A DNA stretch of 12,071 nucleotides from Paramuribaculum sp. GTDB lineage: Bacteria > Bacteroidota > Bacteroidia > Bacteroidales > Muribaculaceae. The stretch covers positions 1-12,071 of the forward strand of contig JAIDXA010000172.1 of NCBI GenBank assembly GCA_029058705.1. The letters run 5' to 3'. Shown here one piece after another: positions 1 to 7,751 of this stretch (its first letter is position 1; each line of letters begins with the position of its first letter). The notes below the pieces were generated by a model. The model was not told where the DNA came from and did not search any database. It worked only from the letters and a program-made list of their open reading frames with translations. A program made the position numbers and the translations under genes.

Positions 1-114
1 TCACTTTTTGAAATTCTTCAGGTCATCAGAAAGAGTCTTTTTGGCGCTTTCAGCCAAGTTTCGGCAGTCGCAATGTGACAATTGCTTCTTCCTCAACTCG
101 CTGAAATCACTCAA
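1..114 (-). other. Doubtful short reading frame (gene remnant or tiny protein)
   Basis: On the minus strand a frame ends with TGA at the very first bases of the window and runs back about 37 codons to a possible TTG start at 112-114. It has no ATG, and an in-frame TAG lies at 130-132. The product would be hydrophilic and Lys/Asp/Ser-rich, with two cysteines (CDC) in the middle and an end of KNFKK. No family is recognised. It could be a very small protein downstream of the antiporter gene or the 3' remnant of a decayed gene. A plus-strand frame is also open over 1-75, which weakens the call. Confidence 0.2.
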
Positions 115-168
115 AAATCCATCTTTATGCTAACCTGAGTTAAAAGTAAACACACTCTTAGGGGAGGG

Positions 169-1626
169 CTATTGCTTTATCAGGAGAAGGGCGTCGCCAA
201 CGTGCAGGCGAGTGTCGCCTTTGGGTACGACATAAGCGCCATCCTTACGCCGGATCATTATGACGAGTGATTTTTCGGGTATTAGCGCGTTTCTGAGGTT
301 TTCTCCGTCGATCAGCATGTCGGCGCTGACTTCCATCTCGCTCATTGAAGAGGCCGCTTTGTCGGGCAGTTCGACACCGGCGAAAGCTGATTCGTGTATA
401 GGGGAGCATAGCCTGAGCCATCGGGCCATGTGGGTGACGGTTGTTCCTTGTATGAGCAGAGAAAGAATGGTGATGAAGAATACGATGTTGAAAATGAAAG
501 GGGCGTGGCCGACGGTTGGAGAGATCAGGGCGTAGGTTGCAAAGATTATGGGAACGGCGCCGCGCAGTCCGACCCACGCGACATATAGTCTGGCCCGGAA
601 AGAGTAGCTGCGGAAGGGAAGGAGAGAGATGAAAACGGCTGCAGGTCGGGCTACAATGATCATGAAAAGACCGAGAGCGATTCCCGGAACAACGACATGG
701 GTCAGTTCGGAAGGATTGACAAGCAATCCGAGTGTCAGGAACATGATTATCTGGACGAGCCATGTGAATCCGCCGAAGAAGGTTGTGATGGTGCGTTTCA
801 TCGGGAGTCTGGTGTTTCCCACGACAAGGCCTGAGACGTAGACGGAGAGGTAGCTGTTGCCGCCTGCAAGTTCAGTCAGCGAGAATGAGAAGAATACGCA
901 TGCGATCATCAACACGGGATACATGAATTCGTTGTCGGATTTCAACCGGCGCACGAGCCAGACGGCAGCATATCCTGTAATGACTCCGCCGAGGACACCG
1001 ATGGCGAGCTGTATGACCATCATGGCTGAAGAGGAAAGAACGAGGTCGGACAAGACAATGGAATCGGGTTTTATTCCTGTCAGGCTGATCAGCATTATCA
1101 CCAGCAGGTAGGCAACAGGGTCGTTTGATCCGCTTTCGAGTTCGAGGGTCTGACGCAGGTTTTCCTTGAGGTCAGTGCGTGCCGAACCGAGGATGGAGAA
1201 GACGGACGCGGAGTCGGTCGAGGACATAATCGCGGCAATCAGCATCGATTCGATCCAACCGAAAGCGTGGTCGGGAGCGAACAGATGGAAGAGATAGTAG
1301 ATGAATGTTCCGGTGAGAAAGGTTGTTATGAGTACGCCGACAGTTGCAAGAGTGATTCCCGGTGCGAGAACGGGCCTGATGTCGCGCAAGCGAGTGCCGG
1401 TTCCTCCGGAGAACAGTATGATGCTGAGTGATACCATGCCGATAAACTGAGTTACTTCGGCAGAATCGAAATGTATTCCGAATCCGTCGACGCCGGCGAG
1501 CATGCCGACTCCGAGAAACAGGACGAGGACAGGGAGTCCGTAGCGGCTGCCGGTTCGTCCGGCAAAGACACTCAGCAGCAATAGGGCGGCAGATACGAGT
1601 ACGATGTTGTTAGGTGTCAGTTCCAT
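169..1626 (-). CDS. CPA1-family cation/proton antiporter, NhaP2/CvrA-like, with RCK_C domain
   Basis: An inner-membrane antiporter that exchanges K+ or Na+ for H+, for ion and pH homeostasis. Its 485 residues divide into a Na_H_Exchanger domain of about 12 hydrophobic segments (residues about 7-400) and a soluble C-terminal domain (about 407-485) that looks like TrkA-C/RCK_C, a regulatory ligand-binding module. CPA1 signatures are visible: SSTDSA at 135-140 and ESGSNDP around 164-170, where N168-D169 are the expected ion-binding residues. E. coli NhaP2 is longer (about 578 aa) with an extra C-terminal module missing here. The start ATG lies about 20 nt below the predicted transcription start. 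It is transcribed divergently from the envelope cluster and appears monocistronic. The exact ion cannot be read from sequence. Confidence 0.93.
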   Translation of the reverse strand: MELTPNNIVLVSAALLLLSVFAGRTGSRYGLPVLVLFLGVGMLAGVDGFGIHFDSAEVTQFIGMVSLSIILFSGGTGTRLRDIRPVLAPGITLATVGVLITTFLTGTFIYYLFHLFAPDHAFGWIESMLIAAIMSSTDSASVFSILGSARTDLKENLRQTLELESGSNDPVAYLLVIMLISLTGIKPDSIVLSDLVLSSSAMMVIQLAIGVLGGVITGYAAVWLVRRLKSDNEFMYPVLMIACVFFSFSLTELAGGNSYLSVYVSGLVVGNTRLPMKRTITTFFGGFTWLVQIIMFLTLGLLVNPSELTHVVVPGIALGLFMIIVARPAAVFISLLPFRSYSFRARLYVAWVGLRGAVPIIFATYALISPTVGHAPFIFNIVFFITILSLLIQGTTVTHMARWLRLCSPIHESAFAGVELPDKAASSMSEMEVSADMLIDGENLRNALIPEKSLVIMIRRKDGAYVVPKGDTRLHVGDALLLIKQ

Positions 1627-1651
1627 AATGCGAAGTTGGATTCTACTTATG

Positions 1652-1683
1652 CAAAGATAGGAATAAGGACGGGATTGACAAAA
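1652..1683 (-). promoter_or_regulatory. Bacteroidetes-type promoter of the antiporter gene
   Basis: The minus strand carries TATCTTTG (complement of 1652-1659), a full match to the Bacteroidetes -7 consensus TAnnTTTG. A TTTG (complement of 1679-1682) lies 19 nt upstream as the -33 element. Predicted transcription start is near 1645, giving a leader of roughly 20 nt before the ATG at 1626. Confidence 0.8.
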
Positions 1684-1765
1684 CGGAGTGGAGCAGTCCG
1701 GTGGAGCGGTATCGGCGCAAGATGGGAGGGCTGAAATGAAGAAAGACGGTCGGCTGTCCGGTGTG

Positions 1766-1781
1766 GTTAATAAATATTAAC
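1766..1781. repeat. 16-bp AT-rich palindrome, possible operator
   Basis: GTTAATA-AA-TATTAAC is a perfect inverted repeat with a 2-nt centre. It lies four bases upstream of a G9 run in the region between the divergent antiporter gene and the envelope cluster. Its symmetry suits a dimeric DNA-binding protein, but no known operator is recognised. Confidence 0.4.
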
Positions 1782-1785
1782 TAAT

Positions 1786-1820
1786 GGGGGGGGGTAAATG
1801 ATAAGGAATGTTTAATTTTG
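1786..1820 (+). promoter_or_regulatory. G9 homopolymer followed by a -7-like box; candidate cluster promoter
   Basis: Nine consecutive G at 1786-1794 are followed 18 nt later by TAATTTTG (1813-1820), which fits the Bacteroidetes -7 consensus TAnnTTTG. No TTTG or TTG is present at -33; the G run sits there instead. It is the only TAnnTTTG match I found on the plus strand upstream of the 2134 gene, but it now lies more than 300 bp from that start because a MITE-like element sits between them. Promoter activity is inferred. Confidence 0.4.
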
Positions 1821-1831
1821 TAGGGTTTTAA

Positions 1832-2015
1832 GAAACTGTTTAAATTTACTACGAAAAAAATGTTATAAACCATCCTTGTGGGTTTATTGAGGTCTTTTAT
1901 GGTTGTTTTCACCGAGTCTCATCGGTCACATAGCCCGCTATGCTCCCTCTTCCACTCGTAAAAACACCTCATAAAATCCTCTCAATCAATCTCACAACTA
2001 AATTTAAACAGTTTC
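1832..2015. mobile_element. MITE-like palindromic element, 184 bp
   Basis: GAAACTGTTTAAATTTA at 1832-1848 is repeated perfectly inverted at 1999-2015. Both ends are flanked by TAA (1829-1831 and 2016-2018), consistent with a 3-bp target duplication. The inside is also an imperfect palindrome: TTGTGGGTTTATTGAGG on the left resembles the complement of the right half, the left half has about 27 extra bases, and the tip is CATAGC-CC-GCTATG. There is no internal ORF, so any movement would need a transposase in trans. A TNA duplication is known for part of the IS5 family (IS1031 group); linking this element to that group is inference. It separates the candidate promoter at 1813 from the cluster. 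Confidence 0.75.
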
Positions 2016-2088
2016 TAAGTAAGTCATGAAAATTAACACGCATGAACGTGCATTGGCAAGCCTGAGGGTAATTATCACGACTTACTTA
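2016..2088. repeat. Imperfect 20-bp inverted repeat built on TAAGTAAGTC
   Basis: The left arm begins TAAGTAAGTC at 2016 and extends to 2035 (arm end TGAAAATTA). The right arm at 2069-2088 ends GACTTACTTA. Eighteen of 20 positions pair, with mismatches at 2026/2078 and 2030/2074. The loop is about 33 nt and contains CACG-CATGAA-CGTG. It abuts the MITE right end, so the TAA duplication overlaps the first arm. It could be a repetitive palindromic element or a structured 5' leader of the 2134 gene. A competing pairing, AAATTAACA (2030-2038) with TGTTAATTT (2089-2097), is also possible. Confidence 0.65.
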
Positions 2089-2133
2089 TGTTAATTTAAA
2101 CCGATCCAACAAACCGCAATATCGTGAAAAGCA

Positions 2134-4179
2134 ATGGGAAAATCTTATAGGCTGACAGCATGCAAACGGATAGTAGCAAGGTTATTGGCATTCGTAATTG
2201 CCAGTTTCGCCGTGATGACGTCGAATGCCCAAAAGATGTCGGTCGCTTCTTTCGGACCAGACGTGAGTGACCAGACGGCAATGCTTGGGCCGACTATAAA
2301 ACTTGACCCGAATGGCGAGAAGTGCGCTTTGATCAAGATTGTCACGACAGAGAGGGGCTTCCAGTTCGATACGGGTATGCTTGGAGTGGTTGAGACAGAG
2401 GAACAAAATGAGGCGCATCCAGGTGAGATATGGCTATATGTTCCCAACGGGGTGAAGAGAATCAATATCCAGCATTCTCAATTCGGTGTCATCAAGGACT
2501 ACGATCTGGGACAACGTCTTAAGCAAGGCAGAACTTATGTCATGGAACTTACATCGGACATGGTCTATAATCTTGTGGTCAATTATGACAATGAGAAGAG
2601 TCTTGATGTCGATGTTTATCCGGCCAATGCGAAATTCAGACTTAACGGAGTCGAGAAGGAGCTTGACGACAATGGGAAAGCGTCGTTGCAGCTTGCGTTC
2701 GGCAAATACCGTTACAGGGTCGAGGCGGATTACTATCACCCGGAAGAATCGGATCTGACGATAGATGACAAAGAGAACCGACAGCGGCTATCGGTGCGAC
2801 TGAAGCCGGCATTCGGATATCTGAATGTCCAGACGCCGGAATCTGACGGAGGAGAGGTTTATGTCGATGAAAAAAGAGCCGGGTCGATTCCGCTTTCGGA
2901 ATATCCGCTGAAAAGCGGCGAACATAAGATCACGGTGTATAAAAAATTGTATAAGCCATACACGACGAATATCGTAATGAAGGACAGCGCGGCAGTGGAT
3001 CTGACGCCTGACTTCGAGCCGAACTATGCTGATTATGATATACAGGTCAGTGGCGATAGTGATGCGCAGATCTTTATAGACGGCGAGTGTGCCGGAGCCG
3101 GAAAGTGGAATGGGCGTCTTGAGACGGGACACCATATAGTGGAGGCAAAAAAGAAGAATCACCGGACTGTAAGGGAGGAGCTGGATGTCGAGAGGTATGT
3201 CTCCCGGAGGGTGTCGCTTTCCCGGCCAATGCCAATATACGGAACGCTTGAGATCACAACCAGCCCAGGTGGCGCCGAGGTATATATAGACGGTAGCAGC
3301 AGGGCTGCGGGAGTAACGGCATATTCGGACAGCCATTTGATTATCGGGCAGCATAGGGTGAAGATTGTGCTTCCGGGACACAAGACAGAAGAGTTTGACG
3401 TAGAGATCAAGGAGGGTGAGCCGCAGCGCATCCATAGGGATCTGACGGATATGTGCAACGCAGTCATCTATTCGAAGCCGGTGGCCGACATATGGCTTGA
3501 CGGAGAGGCGATGGGTCGGACTCCATTGTCTCTGAATCAGGAAGCCGGTGAGAGCCGTGTTGTGATCAAGGCGCGTGGTTATACAACCTATGACAAGCGG
3601 GTGAAGCTTGACGGAAACACTAAGGACATGACAATCAAGTTGCGCCGGAATTATACGCAGCCGGATGAGTTCTACATTCAGGGCGGCTACAATTTCAGCG
3701 GAATGAAGAGTGTTAATGTCGGACTGGGATTCTATGGCAGAAATGTCAATTTTGAGGGCAATTATATTATCTCACTCGAGAACAGTGAGGAAATCTACTG
3801 GAGCAACGGGACTGACATTCCGCTCAAAGCCAGCTATAAACCGGCCAGCGGAAATGTGAAGATGGGCTACGGGATACGTCTGAACAGGCGTATGCGTCTG
3901 ACACCTCAGGCCGGAGTTGCGTTTCTGACACTTAAGGAAACGTTTGAGGATGATGGCGTTTCGGACGGAATAGCCAACAAGGCGAAAGCCGTCAGTCTTG
4001 ACTTGGGACTCAGGTTGAGTGTGGCGGTGGCTTCGTGTGTGGGAATTTCTGTGACGCCGGAATATCTTGTCGGTGCAGGCAAATCGGACGGATTCAAGGC
4101 GCTTTCGGAGATTTCTCCAAAAATCAAAGGTTATGCCGAAGGATTCAGATGCAATGTGAGTCTTAATTTATTTTTCTGA
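2134..4179 (+). CDS. PEGA-repeat protein with C-terminal outer-membrane barrel-like domain
   Basis: A 681-residue exported protein. A signal peptide covers residues 1 to about 32 (basic start, hydrophobic core, ending SNAQ). Residues about 34-155 match a domain I recognise from other Bacteroidales PEGA proteins, with landmarks ALIKIVTTERGFQFD and GEIWLYVPNGVKRI. Five PEGA-like beta modules follow at about 157-225, 227-298, 299-366, 367-441 and 442-506. The clearest are AEVYIDG in the fourth and ADIWLDGEAMGRTPL in the fifth. Residues about 508-681 alternate polar and hydrophobic positions and end in LNLFF, an aromatic terminus typical of outer-membrane beta-barrels. I infer an outer-membrane anchor with a chain of PEGA domains, probably periplasmic. 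First gene of the cluster, 21 bp before the BACON gene. Function unknown. Confidence 0.85.
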   Translation: MGKSYRLTACKRIVARLLAFVIASFAVMTSNAQKMSVASFGPDVSDQTAMLGPTIKLDPNGEKCALIKIVTTERGFQFDTGMLGVVETEEQNEAHPGEIWLYVPNGVKRINIQHSQFGVIKDYDLGQRLKQGRTYVMELTSDMVYNLVVNYDNEKSLDVDVYPANAKFRLNGVEKELDDNGKASLQLAFGKYRYRVEADYYHPEESDLTIDDKENRQRLSVRLKPAFGYLNVQTPESDGGEVYVDEKRAGSIPLSEYPLKSGEHKITVYKKLYKPYTTNIVMKDSAAVDLTPDFEPNYADYDIQVSGDSDAQIFIDGECAGAGKWNGRLETGHHIVEAKKKNHRTVREELDVERYVSRRVSLSRPMPIYGTLEITTSPGGAEVYIDGSSRAAGVTAYSDSHLIIGQHRVKIVLPGHKTEEFDVEIKEGEPQRIHRDLTDMCNAVIYSKPVADIWLDGEAMGRTPLSLNQEAGESRVVIKARGYTTYDKRVKLDGNTKDMTIKLRRNYTQPDEFYIQGGYNFSGMKSVNVGLGFYGRNVNFEGNYIISLENSEEIYWSNGTDIPLKASYKPASGNVKMGYGIRLNRRMRLTPQAGVAFLTLKETFEDDGVSDGIANKAKAVSLDLGLRLSVAVASCVGISVTPEYLVGAGKSDGFKALSEISPKIKGYAEGFRCNVSLNLFF

Positions 4180-4200
4180 TTAGTCAATATACTCTGATCG

Positions 4201-6309
4201 ATGAAAAAGACGCTATTATATTTTTTTGCATGTCTGTCGCTGACAGTGGCCACAGGGTGCAATGATGAGTTTGACAAGGAGGGCGGATTCAGCCCGTCAT
4301 TGTCGGCACACTACCTAAGGCCATCGGAACTCAGATTCGAATCGACGACGGCGTCGGCGTTCAGCCGGACATTTACGGTCGAGAGTTTCGAGACACCGTG
4401 GCGTTTTTCGGAAGTAGCCGACTGGCTCAGCCTGAGTCCGTCGACGGGGAGCGGGTCAACGTCTGTCACGCTAAGTGTTGAAGAAAACGTAGATGCGGAT
4501 AACGGCAGGACGGCTATTTTCTATCTGCAGTCGGCCGACCCGGGATGGAATTTTGAAAGAGCAATGTCGGTGACGCAGGGAAAGGCCGAACCGTGGCTCC
4601 GGGTCGAGGAGCCGACAATTGTGTTTGGCGGTATGGCCGGAGAACAGACGGTCGGCGTAGTGTCGAACTGCGAGTGGACGGCCACCTGCGGGGAGGAATG
4701 GGTCACATTGTCGGCTGATGTCAAATCGGGTCAGCTTACGGTCGGTGTCGGTGTGAACCCGAGCGGCGACTATCGGCAAGCGACGGTTTATTTATCCTAT
4801 GGCAACGGCCGACAGGCAATTTTAGAAATCAGACAATCGCCAACGGAACTGACAGCGTCGGCTTACAGGCTTGAGTATGAGAACGCGGCCTCGAAATATG
4901 ACGTCACGATAGATTCGGAGTCGGATTGGAGCAGCCGTGTTTCCGACAGCTGGATCAGTGTCAGCCCAAGCAGCGGCAGGGCAGGTCGCACGCCGGTTGC
5001 GATCGAGGTGGCTCCCAATACGTCGGTATCGTCGAGGAGCGGCTATGTGTCGCTGATAGCGGGAGAGGAGGAGCGAATCCAGATCGAAATAGTGCAGAAA
5101 GGCATATACATCGAGGCGCCGGAAAGGCTTACGTTTACTTCGGTCGAGGAATCGAGGACGCTATCGTTGCGAAGCAACACGAACTGGAGCATGGCAAGTA
5201 AACCGAGCTGGATCACGCTGTCGAAGGAGTCGGGCACAGGCAACAGTGAGATAACGGTCAGCGCAACCGACAATCCGAGTACAGCGCAGCGGACTGGAGA
5301 GATCGTATTTGAGCAAAGCGGTCTGTCGATCCAGTGTCGGGTTGAAGTAGTGCAGGCCGGCAAGTCATTTTCGGCATCGGCGGGATTGATTGAGTTCAGT
5401 CCCAAGTCGGGGCAGCAGATGTTTGATCTGATTACGGATGCATCGTGGAGTTCGTCGAAGACCGGCAACTGGTTTGACATGACTCCGGTGTCGGGGCACG
5501 GAAACGCCACAATCAGAGTCAGTGCGGAGGAAAACCGGACAATGGACGATCGCAACGGACGGATAGACTATGTCTATGGAGACAAGACAGCGACCGTCAA
5601 TGTCCATCAGCTGGCGCAGTATCTGACAATAGAAGACCGGGCCTTTGAATTCGGATCGACAGGCGGATCGCACCGGATCGAGTTGTCGACAAGCGACGAA
5701 TGGACAGCCGAGACCGAGGGAGACGCCGCTTGGCTCGGACTTTCGAAGAAATCGGGCAACGGAAACGCGGAGATAGTGGTGACGGCCGACGACAATCCGT
5801 CGGTCAACGGGCGCACGTCGGCCGTGGTGATCAGGCCGAAGTATGCCCAGAGTGTAAGGATAGTCATAACGCAGAAGCCTCGTCATCTTTCGGTTTCGAG
5901 TCAGAGCATACAGTTTTTTGCGGATGGAGGAACGTCGGGTCCTGTCGCGATTGACACGGACGGGCGTTTCGAGATCAAATCGGATGCATCGTGGTTTACG
6001 GTCGACCGAGGAACCGGGAATACGTTTACGGTCACGGCAGCGCAGAACTCCACAGGAGATACACGCACCGGGAAAATAACGATTTCGCTTACGGATCTGA
6101 AAGAAGGATCTCTGGCACTTGAGCTGACGGTAATGCAGGCAGCCAAGGGAGGCTCGTTTATCGTCGGCGGTTATCCGGAAGACAGCGACTGGAGCGATGC
6201 CGGCCAAGGAAGGCTGACGATAACGATCACGGGTTACACATCGGACAAAAACTGGAACAGTTACGGACGCGGAGCGCTGAAAGTCAAGGCCGTCGGCCGC
6301 AGGAACTAA
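4201..6309 (+). CDS. Lipoprotein with seven tandem BACON domains
   Basis: A 702-residue lipoprotein. Its signal peptide ends TVATGC, and the residues after the lipid cysteine (NDEFD) resemble the acidic Bacteroidetes lipoprotein export signal, so surface display is likely. Seven BACON-type immunoglobulin-like repeats of about 86 residues fill it: roughly 37-129, 130-213, 214-300, 301-386, 387-472, 473-559 and 560-646. Each shows a mid-repeat Trp, then W[LIF]xxxxxSGxGN, then an Asn/Arg-rich turn and a closing strand ending VxQxx. A tail of about 55 residues (647-702), rich in Gly, Asp and Trp, matches nothing I know. BACON domains usually sit as one or two copies before a glycoside hydrolase; here there is no enzyme. 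Despite the family name, several BACON domains act as spacers. Likely a surface stalk or adhesin; ligand unknown. Confidence 0.88.
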   Translation: MKKTLLYFFACLSLTVATGCNDEFDKEGGFSPSLSAHYLRPSELRFESTTASAFSRTFTVESFETPWRFSEVADWLSLSPSTGSGSTSVTLSVEENVDADNGRTAIFYLQSADPGWNFERAMSVTQGKAEPWLRVEEPTIVFGGMAGEQTVGVVSNCEWTATCGEEWVTLSADVKSGQLTVGVGVNPSGDYRQATVYLSYGNGRQAILEIRQSPTELTASAYRLEYENAASKYDVTIDSESDWSSRVSDSWISVSPSSGRAGRTPVAIEVAPNTSVSSRSGYVSLIAGEEERIQIEIVQKGIYIEAPERLTFTSVEESRTLSLRSNTNWSMASKPSWITLSKESGTGNSEITVSATDNPSTAQRTGEIVFEQSGLSIQCRVEVVQAGKSFSASAGLIEFSPKSGQQMFDLITDASWSSSKTGNWFDMTPVSGHGNATIRVSAEENRTMDDRNGRIDYVYGDKTATVNVHQLAQYLTIEDRAFEFGSTGGSHRIELSTSDEWTAETEGDAAWLGLSKKSGNGNAEIVVTADDNPSVNGRTSAVVIRPKYAQSVRIVITQKPRHLSVSSQSIQFFADGGTSGPVAIDTDGRFEIKSDASWFTVDRGTGNTFTVTAAQNSTGDTRTGKITISLTDLKEGSLALELTVMQAAKGGSFIVGGYPEDSDWSDAGQGRLTITITGYTSDKNWNSYGRGALKVKAVGRRN

Positions 6310-6345
6310 AATAGATTCCTTTAGAATAAGCGATATAGGTTAATT

Positions 6346-6355
6346 GACTTACTTA
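6346..6355 (-). repeat. Copy of the TAAGTAAGTC motif (inverted)
   Basis: GACTTACTTA lies in the 66-bp gap between the BACON and FGE-like genes, about 20 bp before the ATG at 6376. It is an exact reverse complement of the motif at 2016 and 7726. Outside the 10-mer it shares an AATTAAC stretch with the 2016 arm. Role unknown. Confidence 0.6.
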
Positions 6356-6375
6356 GAACAAACGAATCCAATCAT

Positions 6376-7728
6376 ATGATAATGATGAGACCAAACAGAC
6401 TGAAAAAAACGATATTGCTGTTTTCGATATGTATGTCGGCGATCAGCGGGTGTTCGACACAGGACGATTTCATTGACGATGTCAGACAAGAGGAGGAAGC
6501 CGGCGTCAGGCATACTTGCAAGATGGTTCTGAATGTTGCCAAGCCGGGTTTTGAAGATGCGGTGGCGCAGAGCCGGGCCGCGTCGGGGTGGTCGGACGGC
6601 GACAAGATCTATCTTAGGTTTACGACCGGAGACGGGAGTACGTATGGAGATGCCGTTTACCAGGGCGGATCGTGGACAGTCAGCTATTACGGGGCTCTTG
6701 CCACCGGCACTCAGGCGGGGTGTACGGCGGTTTATTTCGATAATGCCGGGCCGGAAACGGGATCGGTAGTGACAGTTACGGAAAATACTGGCGTTTATGA
6801 GGACGGCAGTGGTTTGTATGTTTTCGACGGGAGTTCGCTGGCGGTTACGGCTGCCCTCAAGCCGAAGACCGGGCGTATCAGGTTTTCAGGAAATGGCGGC
6901 GATGAGATAACAGTCAGTGGAATCTCGCATTATACGTCGTATGATTTTTCAACCGGGAAGTTCGCGACGACTTACGCTCCGATCAAAACGAGTGTGAGCG
7001 GCGGTTATACGCCCTATATCTACGGGGAGTTTTCGGATCCGGATTTTCCGAGACTCAACATAATAACGGCGACATCGGGATTCACGCGGTGTCCGCCATC
7101 GACAGTTTTCAGGGTCGGGGAGAGCGGATATATGACGATTCCGACTGAAACGTCGCACAACGGGTGGCTTAACTCGGTGGTGTTTAAAGTCAATGATGTT
7201 GAGTTTACGATGATCCCTGTCGAGAGGGAGTCGGGCAGTTTCCTTATGTGTGAGACAGAAACGACGAACGCGCTGTATAATGCGGTGATGGGGACATCCA
7301 GAGCGAATCCTCAGCAGCCGGTAGCCGGTCTGAGTTCATATTACAGCAGTTTTATGTCAAAGTTGTCGTTGCTTATCGGTCTGACGTTTGACTGTCCGAC
7401 CACGACGGAGTGGTATTATGCGGCGAAGGGGGGTAACCGGTCGAATGGTTATGAGTATTCAGGCAGTAATATCCTTTCGGAGGTAGGATGGTATGAAGGA
7501 AATTCAGGCGGCGCGCTTCATGACGTCAAGCAGCTGCAGCCGAATGAGCTGGGCTTCTATGATATGTCAGGCAATGCCTGTGAGTATGCCAACAACGGAG
7601 TCTATTATCTGGGTGGCTATTACAGATCGAACGAAGGCGGATGTGTGGTCAATACCCAATTTCCGAATTCGTCGGGATCATCCGCGTATTGCGGATTGCG
7701 TTTTATAATGAGATTGTCAAATCAATAA
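6376..7728 (+). CDS. Fimbrillin-like / degenerate FGE-domain lipoprotein
   Basis: A 450-residue lipoprotein with lipobox ISGC followed by STQDDF, again an acidic export-signal-like stretch that suggests surface exposure. Residues about 45-270 look like the beta-sandwich of fimbrillin-like Bacteroidales lipoproteins (GWSDGDKIYL, KPKTGRIRFSG, GGYTPYIYGEF). Residues about 275-450 have the FGE/SUMF1 fold: TETTNALYNAVMG, a TTTEWYYAAKGG stretch near 341-352, and NELGFYDMSGNACEY near 390-404. The domain is shorter than usual (about 175 residues). Its C-terminal cysteines (C423, C439) are 16 apart instead of the close pair of active prokaryotic FGEs, so formylglycine synthesis is unlikely. FGE-fold proteins also serve as binding or structural domains (the gliding protein GldJ, diversity-generating-element receptors). 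Start codons at 6376 or at the later ATGs at 6382 and 6385 are all possible. Confidence 0.82.
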   Translation: MIMMRPNRLKKTILLFSICMSAISGCSTQDDFIDDVRQEEEAGVRHTCKMVLNVAKPGFEDAVAQSRAASGWSDGDKIYLRFTTGDGSTYGDAVYQGGSWTVSYYGALATGTQAGCTAVYFDNAGPETGSVVTVTENTGVYEDGSGLYVFDGSSLAVTAALKPKTGRIRFSGNGGDEITVSGISHYTSYDFSTGKFATTYAPIKTSVSGGYTPYIYGEFSDPDFPRLNIITATSGFTRCPPSTVFRVGESGYMTIPTETSHNGWLNSVVFKVNDVEFTMIPVERESGSFLMCETETTNALYNAVMGTSRANPQQPVAGLSSYYSSFMSKLSLLIGLTFDCPTTTEWYYAAKGGNRSNGYEYSGSNILSEVGWYEGNSGGALHDVKQLQPNELGFYDMSGNACEYANNGVYYLGGYYRSNEGGCVVNTQFPNSSGSSAYCGLRFIMRLSNQ

Positions 7729-7735
7729 GTAAGTC
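7726..7735 (+). repeat. Copy of the TAAGTAAGTC motif, overlapping a stop codon
   Basis: TAAGTAAGTC starts with the TAA stop of the FGE-like gene and continues as CATAAAAA, closely matching the 2016 copy (CATGAAAA). It fills nearly half of the 23-bp gap before the next gene. With the inverted copy at 6346 it brackets the FGE-like gene in inverted orientation. Confidence 0.6.
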
Positions 7736-7751
7736 ATAAAAAACATCAGCT

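Noticed and set aside
245..763. Second minus-strand frame inside the antiporter gene
   Set aside because: Composition is Arg/His/Ser/Pro-rich, typical of an out-of-frame reading; the antiporter frame has conserved motifs.
1832..2015. Structured regulatory RNA such as a riboswitch
   Set aside because: The perfect terminal repeats with flanking TAA are better explained by an inserted element; no known riboswitch core was seen.
2788..3435. Minus-strand open frame inside the PEGA gene
   Set aside because: No family pattern and no promoter or signal; it overlaps the well-supported PEGA modules.
5365..6207. Long minus-strand open frame inside the BACON gene
   Set aside because: It is basic, Arg-rich and lacks domain features; it arises from the G+C-rich codons of the plus-strand gene, whose seven repeats are clearly real.
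4201..6309. Type IX secretion C-terminal domain or SusD/SusE role
   Set aside because: The tail lacks the usual T9SS domain pattern, the signal is a lipoprotein one, and no SusC-like gene is present.
6376..7728. Active sulfatase-modifying enzyme
   Set aside because: The catalytic cysteine arrangement is not seen, the domain is short, the protein is a lipoprotein, and no sulfatase gene is in the window.
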